A stretch of 64,000 nt of DNA from Ruminococcus flavefaciens 007c (GTDB taxonomy: Bacteria > Bacillota > Clostridia > Oscillospirales > Ruminococcaceae): contig NZ_ATAX01000036.1 in NCBI RefSeq assembly GCF_000571935.1, forward strand, positions 186,001 through 250,000, read 5' to 3'. This document shows positions 17,586 through 26,998 of this stretch, one piece after another. The notes under the pieces are model-generated. The model saw nothing but the letters and a program-made list of their open reading frames with translations. It had not been told where the DNA came from and ran no database searches. Numbering within the stretch: the stretch's first letter is position 1; every line of letters starts with the position of its first letter. Made by a program: the position numbers and the translations under genes.

Positions 17586-17681
17586 ATGATACAGACAGGT
17601 TTTAGTGAGATGAACGCTTATTGCAACTATGTTGCCAAGATAACCGGTCAGAAGTGCTGGTTCTATTTCGATAATAAGTAA
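17586..17681 (+). pseudogene. 3' part of a gene interrupted by the IS66 unit
   Basis: The frame MIQTGFSEMNAYCNYVAKI... CWFYFDNK runs into the left end of the inserted unit, which supplies a TAA stop at 17679. After removal of the unit and one copy of the 8-bp duplication the frame continues at 23758-23784 as FDNKANYNR-stop and is followed by a terminator. The 5' part of the gene is also missing, so it was probably already a fragment. I do not recognise the family. Confidence 0.6.
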
Positions 17682-17792
17682 GCGTCAAATAAAGCGCGTC
17701 TTACAAATTGGAGTTTCAAAGTGTATAATAGAGCCTAAGCAAGTTCAAAGACTGTAGCGCAGTATTCGTATAATGTAAACGGCTTCAAGAAT

Positions 17793-18434
17793 ATGTTCTA
17801 TAATTGCAGCGAATTGTCTGCTGTAAGACTGGGAGACTGTGTATATAAGCTCGGAGAGGAAGCTTTGCTGAGAAATGACAAGGGCTGGTTCAATTCAAAG
17901 GACCTTACCGCAAAGGTCAGCGGAGACGGAGAATATGCCGAAATAGCCAACAGCGGCGATAATCTGTATATCTACGGTGAAGCTCCTCAGGATACTCTCG
18001 ATTATATAAAGAAGAACAATCTTTACACTACAACCACCACCACAACTACAACTACAACGACAACAACAACAACAACCACAACAAAGCCCAAGGCAACGAC
18101 TACCACCGCAACCAAGCCCAAGACAATGACTACTACAACAACAAAGCCAAAAGTTTCGACTACTACAACTACAGTCAGCAAACCTGCTGTAACAATGCTC
18201 GGCGATGCCAACTGCGATAATAAGGTAGATCTTGCAGACGCTATACTCATAATGCAGGCTCTTGCAAATCCCAATAAGTACGGTATCGGCGGTACTGCTC
18301 AGAAGCCGCTGACAAAGCAGGGATATGCAAATGCAGATGTGGACAGCTCCACAAAGGGACTTACAGGAGATGACGCATTGAGGATACAGGAGTATCTTCT
18401 GCATAAAACAAATTCCATAGGCGATCAGAAATGA
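17793..18434 (+). pseudogene. 5'-truncated BspA-like dockerin protein
   Basis: The frame begins with MFYNCSELSAVRLGD, the end of a BspA-type leucine-rich repeat protein, followed by a short C-terminal domain, a threonine linker (about residues 78-135) and a complete dockerin with two Ca-binding loops (GDANCDNKVDLADAILIMQ; ADVDSSTKGLTGDDALRIQ). There is no signal peptide, ribosome site or promoter, and an in-frame stop occurs upstream near 17735. It starts just inside the left IS66 end, so it is probably a fragment captured or truncated when the unit formed. If expressed it would be cytoplasmic and useless as a cellulosome part. Confidence 0.7.
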
Positions 18435-18613
18435 TCGGTCGGAAACGGTACGTTTATACGTGCTGTTTTTGTTTATAACAGACAAAGAGAGTGGTTGATT
18501 TTTGTGGTAAAAGCGCATTCCTTGTGTGGAAAAATTATGCTATAATTTTAATAGGGATTATACCCAAAAACAGACGGATATGATATACGTATTTATGTGA
18601 CGGAGGTGTTGTT

Positions 18614-21175
18614 ATGAAAGAAAAAAAACTTATTGCTGCATTTATGGCAATGGCTATTTCATGCGGAGCGGTGCATACCGCAAATTACTGTTCTCCCGGA
18701 AGATTTTTGGTTTCGGCGGAAGATGAGAGCTTGGTGTGGCTCGGAGGAATGTATTATGATGAAGAAAGCAAGATACTGTATATTAATGGAAAAATCGGTG
18801 CAGAAAGTATAAGAAGTTTACGGGACAATCCGAATATTCATGGGGTGCAAGCCCTTGATGGCGCTGTTCTGCCCGAGGACTGCTCATATATGTTCGGCGG
18901 CTTTTCCAATTCTAAGTTTATAGACCTGAGCAAGGCAGACGCTTCAAATGTAAAGACCATGAAGGGTATGTTTTCAGGATACAACCATTGGGGTGAAGGA
19001 TATGACAATGTGGGCTCGATAAATATCAGCGGTCTTGACACTTCAAATGTTACGGATATGAGTTATATGTTCAGCGGCTCCAATACTGTGGCATCAATGG
19101 AAGGTCTTGACACCTCAAATGTAACGGATATGAGCTATATGTACAGCGGAAATAAATCGGAGTATCTCAGCCCCGGAGCAATCGACACATCAAATGTCAC
19201 CAGTATGAAGGGGATGTTCAAGGGCACTGATACTAATTACCTTGATCTTTACCATTTTGATACCTCAAATGTAACGGATATGAGCGAAATGTTCATGAAT
19301 TGCTGTCACTACGATAGTTTATCCATAAGAGTTGATGAGCCTGCATTGATCTATAATAAGACAGCTCCTGTGCTTTGCGGTTTTGATACCTCAAAGGTAA
19401 CGGATATGAGCAATATGTTTTCAGGCTGCGGTTTTGATTCTCTGGATCTGACCAGCTTCGATACCTCAAATGTAACGGATATGAGCGGTATGTTCAACGA
19501 GAGCGTACACCTTAAGGAAATTAAGACAGGAGAAAAGTGGGATACGGCTGCGGTAACGAACTCTGAGAATATGTTCAATAATTGTTATTGCATAAAAGGC
19601 GGAAACGGTACGACATATGACAGCGGACATATTGACAAAGAGTATGCGCGTATTGACAAGGCAGAAAGTCTGGGTTACCTGACTTTTGGAACTGCAACGA
19701 AGTATGCAGTGCTTGATTTTGATGAGGAAAGCGGTACTCTTATAATTTCGGGCGGAATTATAAGAAAGGAAGATCTGGAAAAGTATCGCCAAAATGAAAC
19801 GGTCAAAAATGTCGTTGTGAAAAAAAGTGCGGCATTTCCGGAGAACTGCCATAATCTCTTTAGTGATTTTAAATGCGAAGCCATAGATCTTTCTGAAGCT
19901 GATACCTCGAATGTAACTGATATGACTTATATGTTTTATGGCTGTACAGCAACAAGGCTTGATCTGAGCAGCTTTGATACTTCTAATGTAACCAATATGG
20001 TAGGAATGTTTGAAAAATGCGGAGCGGAAGAGCTTGATCTGAGCAGCTTTGATACCTCTAATGTAACCGATATGTCGAGTATGTTTTATGACTGTAGAGT
20101 TAAAGAGCTTGATCTGAGCGGCTTTGATACTTCGAAGGTAACCAATATGGGGCATATGTTTAATGGATGTTTAGCGGCAGAAATTGATCTGAGCAGCTTT
20201 GATACTTCGAATGTAACTAATATGGTAGCTATGTTTAAAGAATGTAGAGTTCAAGAGCTTGAGCTGAGCGGTTTTGATACTTCAAATGTAACTAATATGT
20301 CACATATGTTTGAGCATTGCTCAAATATCAAGCAGTTAGATCTAAGCAGCTTTGATACTTCTAATGTAATCGGTATGACAGCTATGTTTGAAGAATGTAT
20401 AATTAGCAAGCTTGATCTGAGTAACTTTGATACTGCGAATGTAACCAGTATGGGCTCTATGTTCTCTAAATGTACATATCTGATCACTGTGCTGGTCTCG
20501 GATAAATGGAATACTGAAAAGGTGACCGCGTCATGGAATATGTTTGAGCGGAGCGGCTCAATTGTAGGTGAAAACGGTACGAAATATGACTCCAAACATA
20601 CAGATAAGGAATACGCCCGTATAGACAGAATCGACGCTAAAGGTTATTTTAACGAAAAGAAGACGACCACCACAACTACCACAATAACAACAACTACGAC
20701 GACAACAACTACTACGACCACTACTACCGCCCAAAAGACTAATACAAATACATCAAAGACAACAATAACAGAAACTACTCCAATCACTACAGATACTGTC
20801 ACAACATCTGCTGCAACAACTACTTTAGACACTGCAGCTGAGGCTGATAAGAAGCTTGCCAAACAAGCTGTAGTAGATTATCAGGGCAAGACATCTAAAC
20901 AGGTTGGTTCTACAGAAATTAAGACAACTGAAGACGGCAAGCGTGAGATCACTTTAAAGGATAATGAAGGTAATGTACTCGATACATATACTATCGATCC
21001 TGAGACAGGAATCGGAACAAATGCCGCAGGAGAAGCTGTCGAGCTTCCTCAGACAGGCAACAACTCAATGACAAATGTAATCATTGCATTCGGTGCAGTA
21101 ATGATGATCTTATTCGGTCTTGCTGCTGTCTTGACGTCAGGAGTACTTGAAAATCGCAAAAAGATTAAAAAGTAA
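18614..21175 (+). CDS. LPQTG-anchored BspA-like DUF285 repeat surface protein
   Basis: The 853-residue protein has a signal peptide (residues 1-35). Two blocks of DUF285/BspA-type repeats follow, with the recurring phrase FDTSNVTDMSxMFxxC in copies of about 25 residues. Next come a threonine linker (about 680-720), a charged segment, and a sortase signal LPQTG with a membrane helix and a KKIKK tail. Such proteins are covalently fixed to the peptidoglycan and mediate adhesion or binding. GGAGGT precedes the ATG. The near-identical repeats make it prone to recombination. It is carried inside the IS66-bounded unit, so it is mobile cargo. A fibre-binding role is inference. Confidence 0.88.
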   Translation: MKEKKLIAAFMAMAISCGAVHTANYCSPGRFLVSAEDESLVWLGGMYYDEESKILYINGKIGAESIRSLRDNPNIHGVQALDGAVLPEDCSYMFGGFSNSKFIDLSKADASNVKTMKGMFSGYNHWGEGYDNVGSINISGLDTSNVTDMSYMFSGSNTVASMEGLDTSNVTDMSYMYSGNKSEYLSPGAIDTSNVTSMKGMFKGTDTNYLDLYHFDTSNVTDMSEMFMNCCHYDSLSIRVDEPALIYNKTAPVLCGFDTSKVTDMSNMFSGCGFDSLDLTSFDTSNVTDMSGMFNESVHLKEIKTGEKWDTAAVTNSENMFNNCYCIKGGNGTTYDSGHIDKEYARIDKAESLGYLTFGTATKYAVLDFDEESGTLIISGGIIRKEDLEKYRQNETVKNVVVKKSAAFPENCHNLFSDFKCEAIDLSEADTSNVTDMTYMFYGCTATRLDLSSFDTSNVTNMVGMFEKCGAEELDLSSFDTSNVTDMSSMFYDCRVKELDLSGFDTSKVTNMGHMFNGCLAAEIDLSSFDTSNVTNMVAMFKECRVQELELSGFDTSNVTNMSHMFEHCSNIKQLDLSSFDTSNVIGMTAMFEECIISKLDLSNFDTANVTSMGSMFSKCTYLITVLVSDKWNTEKVTASWNMFERSGSIVGENGTKYDSKHTDKEYARIDRIDAKGYFNEKKTTTTTTTITTTTTTTTTTTTTTAQKTNTNTSKTTITETTPITTDTVTTSAATTTLDTAAEADKKLAKQAVVDYQGKTSKQVGSTEIKTTEDGKREITLKDNEGNVLDTYTIDPETGIGTNAAGEAVELPQTGNNSMTNVIIAFGAVMMILFGLAAVLTSGVLENRKKIKK

Positions 21176-21324
21176 GCCTGATAAAAATGCAGATACATAA
21201 CGTTAAAATGACACTGCGATAGTATCATCAATAACAGAAACACATTGCAGGATAATGTCATTAAGCTAAGAAAAAAGATGTAAGGTAAGCCTCAAATAAA
21301 TCGCGTTCCATAAGATACAAAAAT

Positions 21325-21345
21325 ATCCTCGCCGATGGCGAGGAT
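21325..21345 (-). terminator. terminator of IS66 tnp operon
   Basis: atcctcgcc/ggcgaggat stem; on the minus strand followed by ATTTTTG. A nearly identical hairpin occurs at 60918-60950. Confidence 0.75.
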
Positions 21346-21353
21346 AAACTTTA

Positions 21354-22865
21354 TCAATTATTCCATGGCAGGAGTATCGTGCCTGCCGGATTTGAGAACA
21401 GATCGGTCAGATACTTTTCAACGTCCATACCGTTAGCCTGAGCTGTTGAAAATATCGAGTACAAAAGGGCGCTGCATTTTGCACCGCGTTCTGTATTATT
21501 GAAGAGCCAGTTTTTACGACCTACGGTGAAAGGTCTGATAGCATTTTCAGCTCTGTTGTTGTCGATAGGAACATCGCCATCTTCAAGGAACGTATACAGA
21601 TATTTCTTTTCATTGAGAGTATATCTGACTGCGTCGACAAGCTTGTTCTTACCGCTGACCTGAAGCTCTTCAGTCCATGCCAAGAAAGCATCAAGTAAAG
21701 GCTTGATCTTTACAAGACGCTGCTCATATCTTTCCTCAGCAGTAAGTTCTGTCAGCAGTTTTTCTTCATGGTAGATCCTGTTGCAGAAATCTACACCTTT
21801 AGCTGCTGCCGATGTTTCGTATGCTGATTTTTCTTTTGGCAGTGCGTTTACCCAGTATCTTCTGACATGAGTAAGGCAGCCGCATCTCTTTGCCTTTTGC
21901 AGTGCATTGTATGCTGCATAACCGTCACATACAAGGAAACCATCAAATTCTCCGAGAAATCTGACTGCATTTTCACTTTTCCTTGTAGGATGATAATCAA
22001 AAATGATGTTACTGCGGTCATTGATCTTTCCGTTACAGTATACCCACATTCTTGAATCGGTCGTTGCTTTTCTGCCTTTTTCGTGCAGTACCTGAAATAC
22101 TGTTTCATCAGCATGGATGATCTTTTCTGATAACAGTTTTTCTTTCATATTCTGCACAATGGGATTGCACCACTTCTCAGCAGCATAGCATACCCAGTTC
22201 GACATAGTTGCTTTAAGTAAATGGATGCCTTTGGATTTAAAGTCCTTCTCCTGTCTGTGCAGCGGTACTGCCTTGCAGAACTTCTCATAAATAATATGTG
22301 CAAGAAGTTCGGGAGAACAATAGCTTCCCGGTATCATAAGCTCAGGATGTTCAGCACGTCTGATATTGCATGGTTCAGTGCTTACTTCGGGAGTTGTACC
22401 GCACTTGATACACTTGTATACCTTTACTATGTGACGGCGAATATGAAATTTAGCAGGAGTGTATATCAGTTCATCGTATTTATCCTCGCCGATCTCCGTC
22501 ATATCAGAGCCGCATTTATCACATTTAGGATCGTCTTCTTTATGTAATACCTCTTCAACAGGCAATTCGTTCATCCAGTCATTATGAGTGCGCTTTTTCT
22601 TTCGCTTATGCTCGGGAACGGTAATAGTCTTATCAGCAGTATGACTGTTTTTATCATTGATCACAGGAAAGAATGAAAGCTGCATATCACTTCCCATTAT
22701 CACAGAGGTTTGTTCAGTTTTTCTTCCGAAAACCTGTTTTTTCAGCCATGCAAGTTGTTCCTGCATAAGAGAAAGCTGTTCTTCAAGCACTGTAACTTTA
22801 TTACGGAGCGCAGCATTTTCCTGAGCCAATGATATATCATTATTTACTGTATTCTGCTCAGACAT
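21354..22865 (-). CDS. tnpC: IS66 transposase TnpC
   Basis: The start MSEQNTV is chosen because GGAGG lies just upstream; an earlier ATG is part of that site. The 503-residue transposase has an N-terminal coiled coil, a zinc-finger (CDKCGSDM ... CIKCG) and the DDE catalytic core. The acidic residues lie in IHADETVF, LVCDGYAAYN and DNNRAENAIRPF (the glutamate). It cuts and joins the IS ends. The frame is intact. Confidence 0.95.
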   Translation of the reverse strand: MSEQNTVNNDISLAQENAALRNKVTVLEEQLSLMQEQLAWLKKQVFGRKTEQTSVIMGSDMQLSFFPVINDKNSHTADKTITVPEHKRKKKRTHNDWMNELPVEEVLHKEDDPKCDKCGSDMTEIGEDKYDELIYTPAKFHIRRHIVKVYKCIKCGTTPEVSTEPCNIRRAEHPELMIPGSYCSPELLAHIIYEKFCKAVPLHRQEKDFKSKGIHLLKATMSNWVCYAAEKWCNPIVQNMKEKLLSEKIIHADETVFQVLHEKGRKATTDSRMWVYCNGKINDRSNIIFDYHPTRKSENAVRFLGEFDGFLVCDGYAAYNALQKAKRCGCLTHVRRYWVNALPKEKSAYETSAAAKGVDFCNRIYHEEKLLTELTAEERYEQRLVKIKPLLDAFLAWTEELQVSGKNKLVDAVRYTLNEKKYLYTFLEDGDVPIDNNRAENAIRPFTVGRKNWLFNNTERGAKCSALLYSIFSTAQANGMDVEKYLTDLFSNPAGTILLPWNN

Positions 22866-22946
22866 ACTGCGATCCTCCATTCGTTTCATGATATATATAT
22901 TATACCATAAAACTGCCGAAAAATCAAGAAATATCGAAGAATTTCC

Positions 22947-23303
22947 TTAATACAGCACACTCGGTTTGCCTTCACGGATAGCTTTAGGCTGTTCTATTTT
23001 TAAGCCTTCAAGAAGCCATCGTGTCTGCTGCGGTGTAAGCAGTAAAGCTTCTGTTTCATTACGCGGCCATTGGAATCTTCCGTTATCAAGGCGCTTATAC
23101 AAAAGCAGAAATCCGTCACCTTCCCAGAGAAGTCCTTTAATGCGGTCACAGCGTCTGCCACAGAACAAAAACAATGCCGTACTATACGGATCAAGATGTA
23201 ACTGTGCTTTTACTATCATTGCAAGTCCGTCTATCGAACGTCTCAAATCGGTATATCCTGTGACGATGTATACCTGCTTATCTAATGACAGGTCATTCAG
23301 CAT
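22947..23303 (-). CDS. tnpB: IS66 accessory protein TnpB
   Basis: The 118-residue product matches the IS66 Orf2 family throughout: YIVTGYTDLRRSIDGLA, STALFLFCGRRCDRIKGLLWEGDGFLLLYKRL, GRFQWPR. It is required together with TnpA and TnpC for transposition in characterised IS66 elements; its mechanism is unclear. Its start overlaps the end of tnpA. Confidence 0.95.
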   Translation of the reverse strand: MLNDLSLDKQVYIVTGYTDLRRSIDGLAMIVKAQLHLDPYSTALFLFCGRRCDRIKGLLWEGDGFLLLYKRLDNGRFQWPRNETEALLLTPQQTRWLLEGLKIEQPKAIREGKPSVLY

Positions 23304-23614
23304 AATTCATGTACTAATTCAAGTAAAGTATCTGCTGAGATATCTGCCGGAAGTGATATTTGCAAGCCATTTTTCTCAATACGAATATCTGAGTTTGGTC
23401 TTGGGACAGCTACAGGCACTATTGCAGGTTTGGATTCCAAACAGCACTCCCGAATTTTGCGAAGATGATAGTAATATGTCTTGGGACTGATACCATTCTG
23501 AGCGCAGAATGCTGTTACGGTCATACCGCTTTCCTGCTGTGCTTTGATCTGCTCACTCCATTCCTGCAGCTGTATATCTCTCTTGACATTGGTAATAGCT
23601 GTCGTTATTTTCAT
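23297..23614 (-). CDS. tnpA: IS66 accessory protein TnpA
   Basis: The 105-residue protein has a helix-turn-helix (GMTVTAFCAQNGISPKTYYYHLRKIRE) near residues 30-60, as in IS66 TnpA. It probably binds DNA ends. First gene of the tnpABC set. Confidence 0.9.
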   Translation of the reverse strand: MKITTAITNVKRDIQLQEWSEQIKAQQESGMTVTAFCAQNGISPKTYYYHLRKIRECCLESKPAIVPVAVPRPNSDIRIEKNGLQISLPADISADTLLELVHELC

Positions 23615-23757
23615 CTCCGTATTCCCCCTATGTCTAATTTAGTCCAGTTTACTCCATCGACTATTTTAGATACTCTAATTTAGTCCATGGACTTGCTTAG
23701 ACTTTATTATACATCAGATTCCTTTTTGGTGGAATACGTCCTTTATTTTACGCTTAC

Positions 23758-23784
23758 GATAATAAGGCTAATTATAACCGCTGA
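23758..23784 (+). pseudogene. continuation of the gene cut by the IS66 unit
   Basis: Reads FDNKANYNR-stop in frame with the fragment ending at 17677, once the unit and one copy of gataataa are removed. Confidence 0.6.
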
Positions 23785-23793
23785 AAACAAGAA

Positions 23794-23827
23794 AAAGCCC
23801 ACCCTCAAAGAAATGAGCGTGGGCTTT
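23794..23827 (+). terminator. terminator of the interrupted gene
   Basis: aaagcccac and gtgggcttt form a 9-bp stem, followed by TTTATTG. It lies ten bases after the reconstructed stop codon. Confidence 0.7.
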
Positions 23828-23975
23828 ATTGTTTAATCAGTATGATTAAATCTATCTGTACCTTATATATACATCCTACATGACACCATTCAGAATAACT
23901 TTCATACTTTCGTTATTATCAATATCTTCTGAAGTCACTCAGTATATACTGTGTTTGGTATATCTGTATCCATTG

Positions 23976-26177
23976 TTAATAGCTTTTTATATTATTGATA
24001 TTAACTGAATCAAACAAATAATTTCGTCCTAATGAAATGGATGACTGTAAATTATATTTTTCTTTCTCGTTATAATACTTATTTTTATCGACCTCAGTTC
24101 CATCTATTGTGAAATAATTATTCATACCACGAAAGTTATCACCGAATTCAATTACCTTAGTAATTGTTTTCCCGTCATATTTATATACTTTAAGCAAACT
24201 GTCAATAGATTTGTCTGGACCTGGAGCCTTAGATACATTTTCACACAAATATGATTCAGAAGGAATATAACTTAATAAACCATATTCTCCGCCATCAAAC
24301 AATTCGATTATTTCTCCATTTAAAAATGAAAAGACCTGAACTGTTGCTGCATGATATGTTCCAACAGAGATAAATAGTTCTGGAATATTATCACCATTAA
24401 TATCTCTCAGATCAAACATGGAGTCATTCGGTGCTATTGTCCCAAATGCATCACTATTCATAAATTCTTGAAGTTTATCTTGATATGCCTTTTCCCATTT
24501 GTTGCTATTTGTATACTCTTCCATTGACACTACTGCTTCTTTTGTAGTTGAAATATATGCATAATATGAAAGTATATTTGAAGCATCAACTGCATTTATC
24601 TTTCCATCATGATCAACATCGGCAGCTAGCTGTTGCTCTTCAGTGTAACCTCCATCCTTATTTGTAGAGATCATTGCATAATATGCAAGAACCGAAGATG
24701 CATCTACAGCGTTTACCATTCCATCGTTATTCACGTCTCCGAGGTTATAATCTGAATGTTGTGAAGTTGTCGTGGTTGTAGTTGTAATACCAGGTTGAGT
24801 TATTGTGGATGATGTTGTATACCCAATAGGATTTACAGTTATTTTAATTTGAACAACATTGGATTCAGTGTCTATAATACTTATTATTGCATCTCCATTG
24901 CCTATTGCAGTTATGGTACCTGTTTTTGAAACAACAGCTACATCAGAATTGTTCGATCTAAAAATCAAATCAGATGGATCTATCGGAATAGTATATTGAT
25001 CTCCGTTAGTAAGAATATATGATGTGTTTTTTAATGCATCAAGTTTGTTCGTTGTTGAAACCATTGTAGTAGTTGTTGTGAACGTAGTAGTCGAAGTTGT
25101 GGTTACACGCTTTGTAGTAGTAGTTGTTGCTTTACTGGTCGTAGTCTGTGGTGAGTCTATAATTTCAATATACCCCTGTTCAATATGACTGAAAGCATTT
25201 TCTCTTAGCTTTTCGGTATCATTGGATAGGCAGTTATCAAATAGATCTCCGTCCATATAAACAATATTAATAGGGTATATATCTCCAACCTTAACATTAC
25301 TAGGTAATCTGAGCGTAAACCTCCAAAGATTTGTTCCATCTGCCGATAGCATACACTCTCTATCAGAACTAGTAGCTACAAATATGCCATTGGCTTCATA
25401 TTTTTGGGCTTTAAAAGAACGAAGGCGTGAATTCATACAATCAGCTACATTATCATATTCATCAGGAACAATTTGGAGTCTATCATCATATATGATATGG
25501 ATACCTGTTGAGTTAATCGTTGCTCCATTTGAACTTTTGGCAGAAAGAATTATTTCTATGCTTGGGTTAGATCTTGCTTCGTATAATGTCAGCTTTTTCT
25601 GAGTAAGTAAAAGGGTAACATCTAATTTGTTTAATATGTTATCATCATATTCATCGTAAGCACTTTCAGTATTAACTGCTATAATTTTAGTCGACGATGT
25701 ATTTCTATATCTATCTTTAAGGAAATCATCCAGGCTTACAGCATTTTCATGTGTAGAACTATATGCATAGTACCATAAAATCTTAGATGCGTCGACTGCA
25801 TTTGTTATGCCGTTTTTGTCAACATCTGCAGCTCTTCTTTGTTCATCATTAAAACTACCAATACCATTACCGCTGGAGAGTTTTGAGTATTCAATCAATA
25901 CAAAGCTTGAATCTATAGAATCTACATTCCCATCTGCATTTACATCACCAAGTCTAAAAACTGAACTTTGTGATGTCGTAGTAACAGGTGAAGATAATGG
26001 AGTAGTCGACGTGACTTTTCTAGTAGTAGTTGTTGTGGGAGTTGTCCTTTTTGTAGTTGTAGTGGTTGTGGTTGTAGTACTTACAGCATTAACACTCGTA
26101 AAAGTAAATGATGGGATCATCATACAGAATGAGATTAATGTCGCTGCTAACCTTTTTACAATTTTTATCTCCCTCAT
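23976..26177 (-). CDS. secreted protein with two dockerins and a cohesin-like domain
   Basis: The ATG with GGAGG upstream gives 733 residues: signal peptide (1-34), Thr linker, dockerin 1 (about 73-155), a cohesin-like beta domain (about 170-345), Thr linker, a bacterial Ig-like domain (about 390-460), dockerin 2 (about 485-565, GDVNNDGMVNAVDASSVLAYYA) and a C-terminal region with a DINGDNIPELF loop. The cohesin-like part shows the phrase IYDDRLQIV ... GDIYPINIVYMDGDLF ... EQGYIEII, as in Ruminococcus scaffoldin cohesins. Dockerins bind cohesins, so this protein could be an adaptor in the cellulosome or a cell-surface complex. Its function is otherwise unknown. Confidence 0.8.
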   Translation of the reverse strand: MREIKIVKRLAATLISFCMMIPSFTFTSVNAVSTTTTTTTTTKRTTPTTTTTRKVTSTTPLSSPVTTTSQSSVFRLGDVNADGNVDSIDSSFVLIEYSKLSSGNGIGSFNDEQRRAADVDKNGITNAVDASKILWYYAYSSTHENAVSLDDFLKDRYRNTSSTKIIAVNTESAYDEYDDNILNKLDVTLLLTQKKLTLYEARSNPSIEIILSAKSSNGATINSTGIHIIYDDRLQIVPDEYDNVADCMNSRLRSFKAQKYEANGIFVATSSDRECMLSADGTNLWRFTLRLPSNVKVGDIYPINIVYMDGDLFDNCLSNDTEKLRENAFSHIEQGYIEIIDSPQTTTSKATTTTTKRVTTTSTTTFTTTTTMVSTTNKLDALKNTSYILTNGDQYTIPIDPSDLIFRSNNSDVAVVSKTGTITAIGNGDAIISIIDTESNVVQIKITVNPIGYTTSSTITQPGITTTTTTTSQHSDYNLGDVNNDGMVNAVDASSVLAYYAMISTNKDGGYTEEQQLAADVDHDGKINAVDASNILSYYAYISTTKEAVVSMEEYTNSNKWEKAYQDKLQEFMNSDAFGTIAPNDSMFDLRDINGDNIPELFISVGTYHAATVQVFSFLNGEIIELFDGGEYGLLSYIPSESYLCENVSKAPGPDKSIDSLLKVYKYDGKTITKVIEFGDNFRGMNNYFTIDGTEVDKNKYYNEKEKYNLQSSISLGRNYLFDSVNINNIKSY

Positions 26178-26393
26178 AATAAGACCTCCATACTTATCTA
26201 TCAAACCGCTTATAGTACCACTCTATCCATTATGCAAGATAGCTCACATCATGGCACTTATATCATATTCATATATGTATAATTTTACCATATATTTTGC
26301 AAATATTCAATATACTATGTAAAATGTTCATATAATATATAATATTATCAGCATTTTTCACAATCAATGAAAACTCGCTTTGTACATATTAAT

Positions 26394-26411
26394 CCGCCCC
26401 GAAAGGGGCGG
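26394..26411. repeat. hairpin ccgcccc/ggggcgg
   Basis: Seven-base stem with a GAAA loop in the 880-base gap between the dockerin protein and the small HhH-like gene. Not clearly tied to a gene. Confidence 0.45.
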
Positions 26412-26508
26412 ACAGATACTCAAAGTTTTTGTATAAAATTAATTTACGCATAGTAAAGGTCGATAATATTATTCATTAGATAATAGCATATAAAATCAAA
26501 GATGAAAC

Positions 26509-26537
26509 AAGAAGCCGCCAAAAAATGGCGGCTTCTT
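26509..26537. terminator. hairpin aagaagccgcc/ggcggcttctt
   Basis: Eleven-base perfect stem with A/T-rich flanks. No intact gene ends here, so it probably outlived a decayed gene. Confidence 0.5.
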
Positions 26538-26754
26538 CACATTGCAAAATGAGTAAAATTATGAACTTTTGCATTTGCTGTGTAAAAGCAATTATTAACC
26601 TGCGAATTATGATGACTCCTGCTTCTTATACACCAATCTGCATATAGTATGTATACACCACCTTGTGCCCCATCGATCTCACGCTATTTCGCGAAATTTC
26701 CCATTGTTGTTCCGGACACATCATATTACTAATATGCCACACTTTTAAATTATA

Positions 26755-26784
26755 TAGCTCTCACAAATTAATTTGTGAGAGCTA
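26755..26784. terminator. 30-bp perfect palindrome
   Basis: tagctctcacaaatt joined directly to its complement, followed by atattttcc. Terminator-like; the bases 26538-26754 and 26785-26960 show no gene. Confidence 0.5.
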
Positions 26785-26967
26785 ATATTTTCCTACAGTT
26801 TTAAGATTTTTTCTGCAAAGGCAATATCCGTAAATTCAGCTTTTGTCCTCGAAAAATAGGTACAAAACAGGATCCTATTAAAACACAAGAAACTGCCGAA
26901 AATCCGTCAGCGTCGGCCTGTGGTTTCGAAGATTGTAGAGCATACAAAATCAACGTTATAACTATGC

Positions 26968-26987
26968 GAACCGCTATGTGGCGGTTC
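26968..26987 (+). terminator. hairpin upstream of small HhH-like gene
   Basis: gaaccgc/gcggttc stem followed by tgtttta, just before the promoter at 26999. Confidence 0.5.
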
Positions 26988-26998
26988 TGTTTTATGTA

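Larger units (their letters stand above)
17678..23757. mobile_element. 6,080-bp IS66-bounded unit with passenger genes
   Basis: The left end (GTAAGCGTCAAATAAAGCGC, from 17678) and the right end (GTAAGCGTAAAATAAAGGAC on the minus strand, from 23757) are IS66-type terminal inverted repeats matching at about 22 of 27 positions. They are flanked by the same 8 bp, gataataa (17670-17677 and 23758-23765), the duplication size IS66 elements make. Inside are a broken dockerin gene, a sortase-anchored BspA-like gene, and tnpA-tnpB-tnpC. A third, internal end at 21285 marks the ordinary 2.47-kb IS66; that end has no matching duplication. The whole 6 kb therefore appears to have moved as one unit. Confidence 0.8.
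21285..23757 (-). mobile_element. IS66-family insertion sequence core
   Basis: The 2,473-bp core, of usual IS66 size, runs from the internal end GTAAGCCTCAAATAAATCGC (21285) to the right end at 23757. It carries tnpA, tnpB and tnpC on the minus strand, all intact. The 8 bp left of 21285 (gatgtaag) do not match those right of 23757. Confidence 0.88.

Noticed and set aside
18030-18180. Threonine-codon repeats as a CRISPR or other regular array
   Set aside because: The repeats are ACN-type codons of a protein linker with no constant spacer length. The same linkers occur in other secreted genes here.
20644-20862. Long reading frames opposite the threonine linkers (for example 18023-18274 and 20644-20862)
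   Set aside because: They are the Val-rich complement of ACN codon runs, with no ribosome site.
21285-23757. A simple 2.47-kb IS66 insertion at 21284/23758
   Set aside because: The 8 bases left of 21285 (gatgtaag) differ from those right of 23757 (gataataa), whereas the base pairs left of 17678 match exactly.
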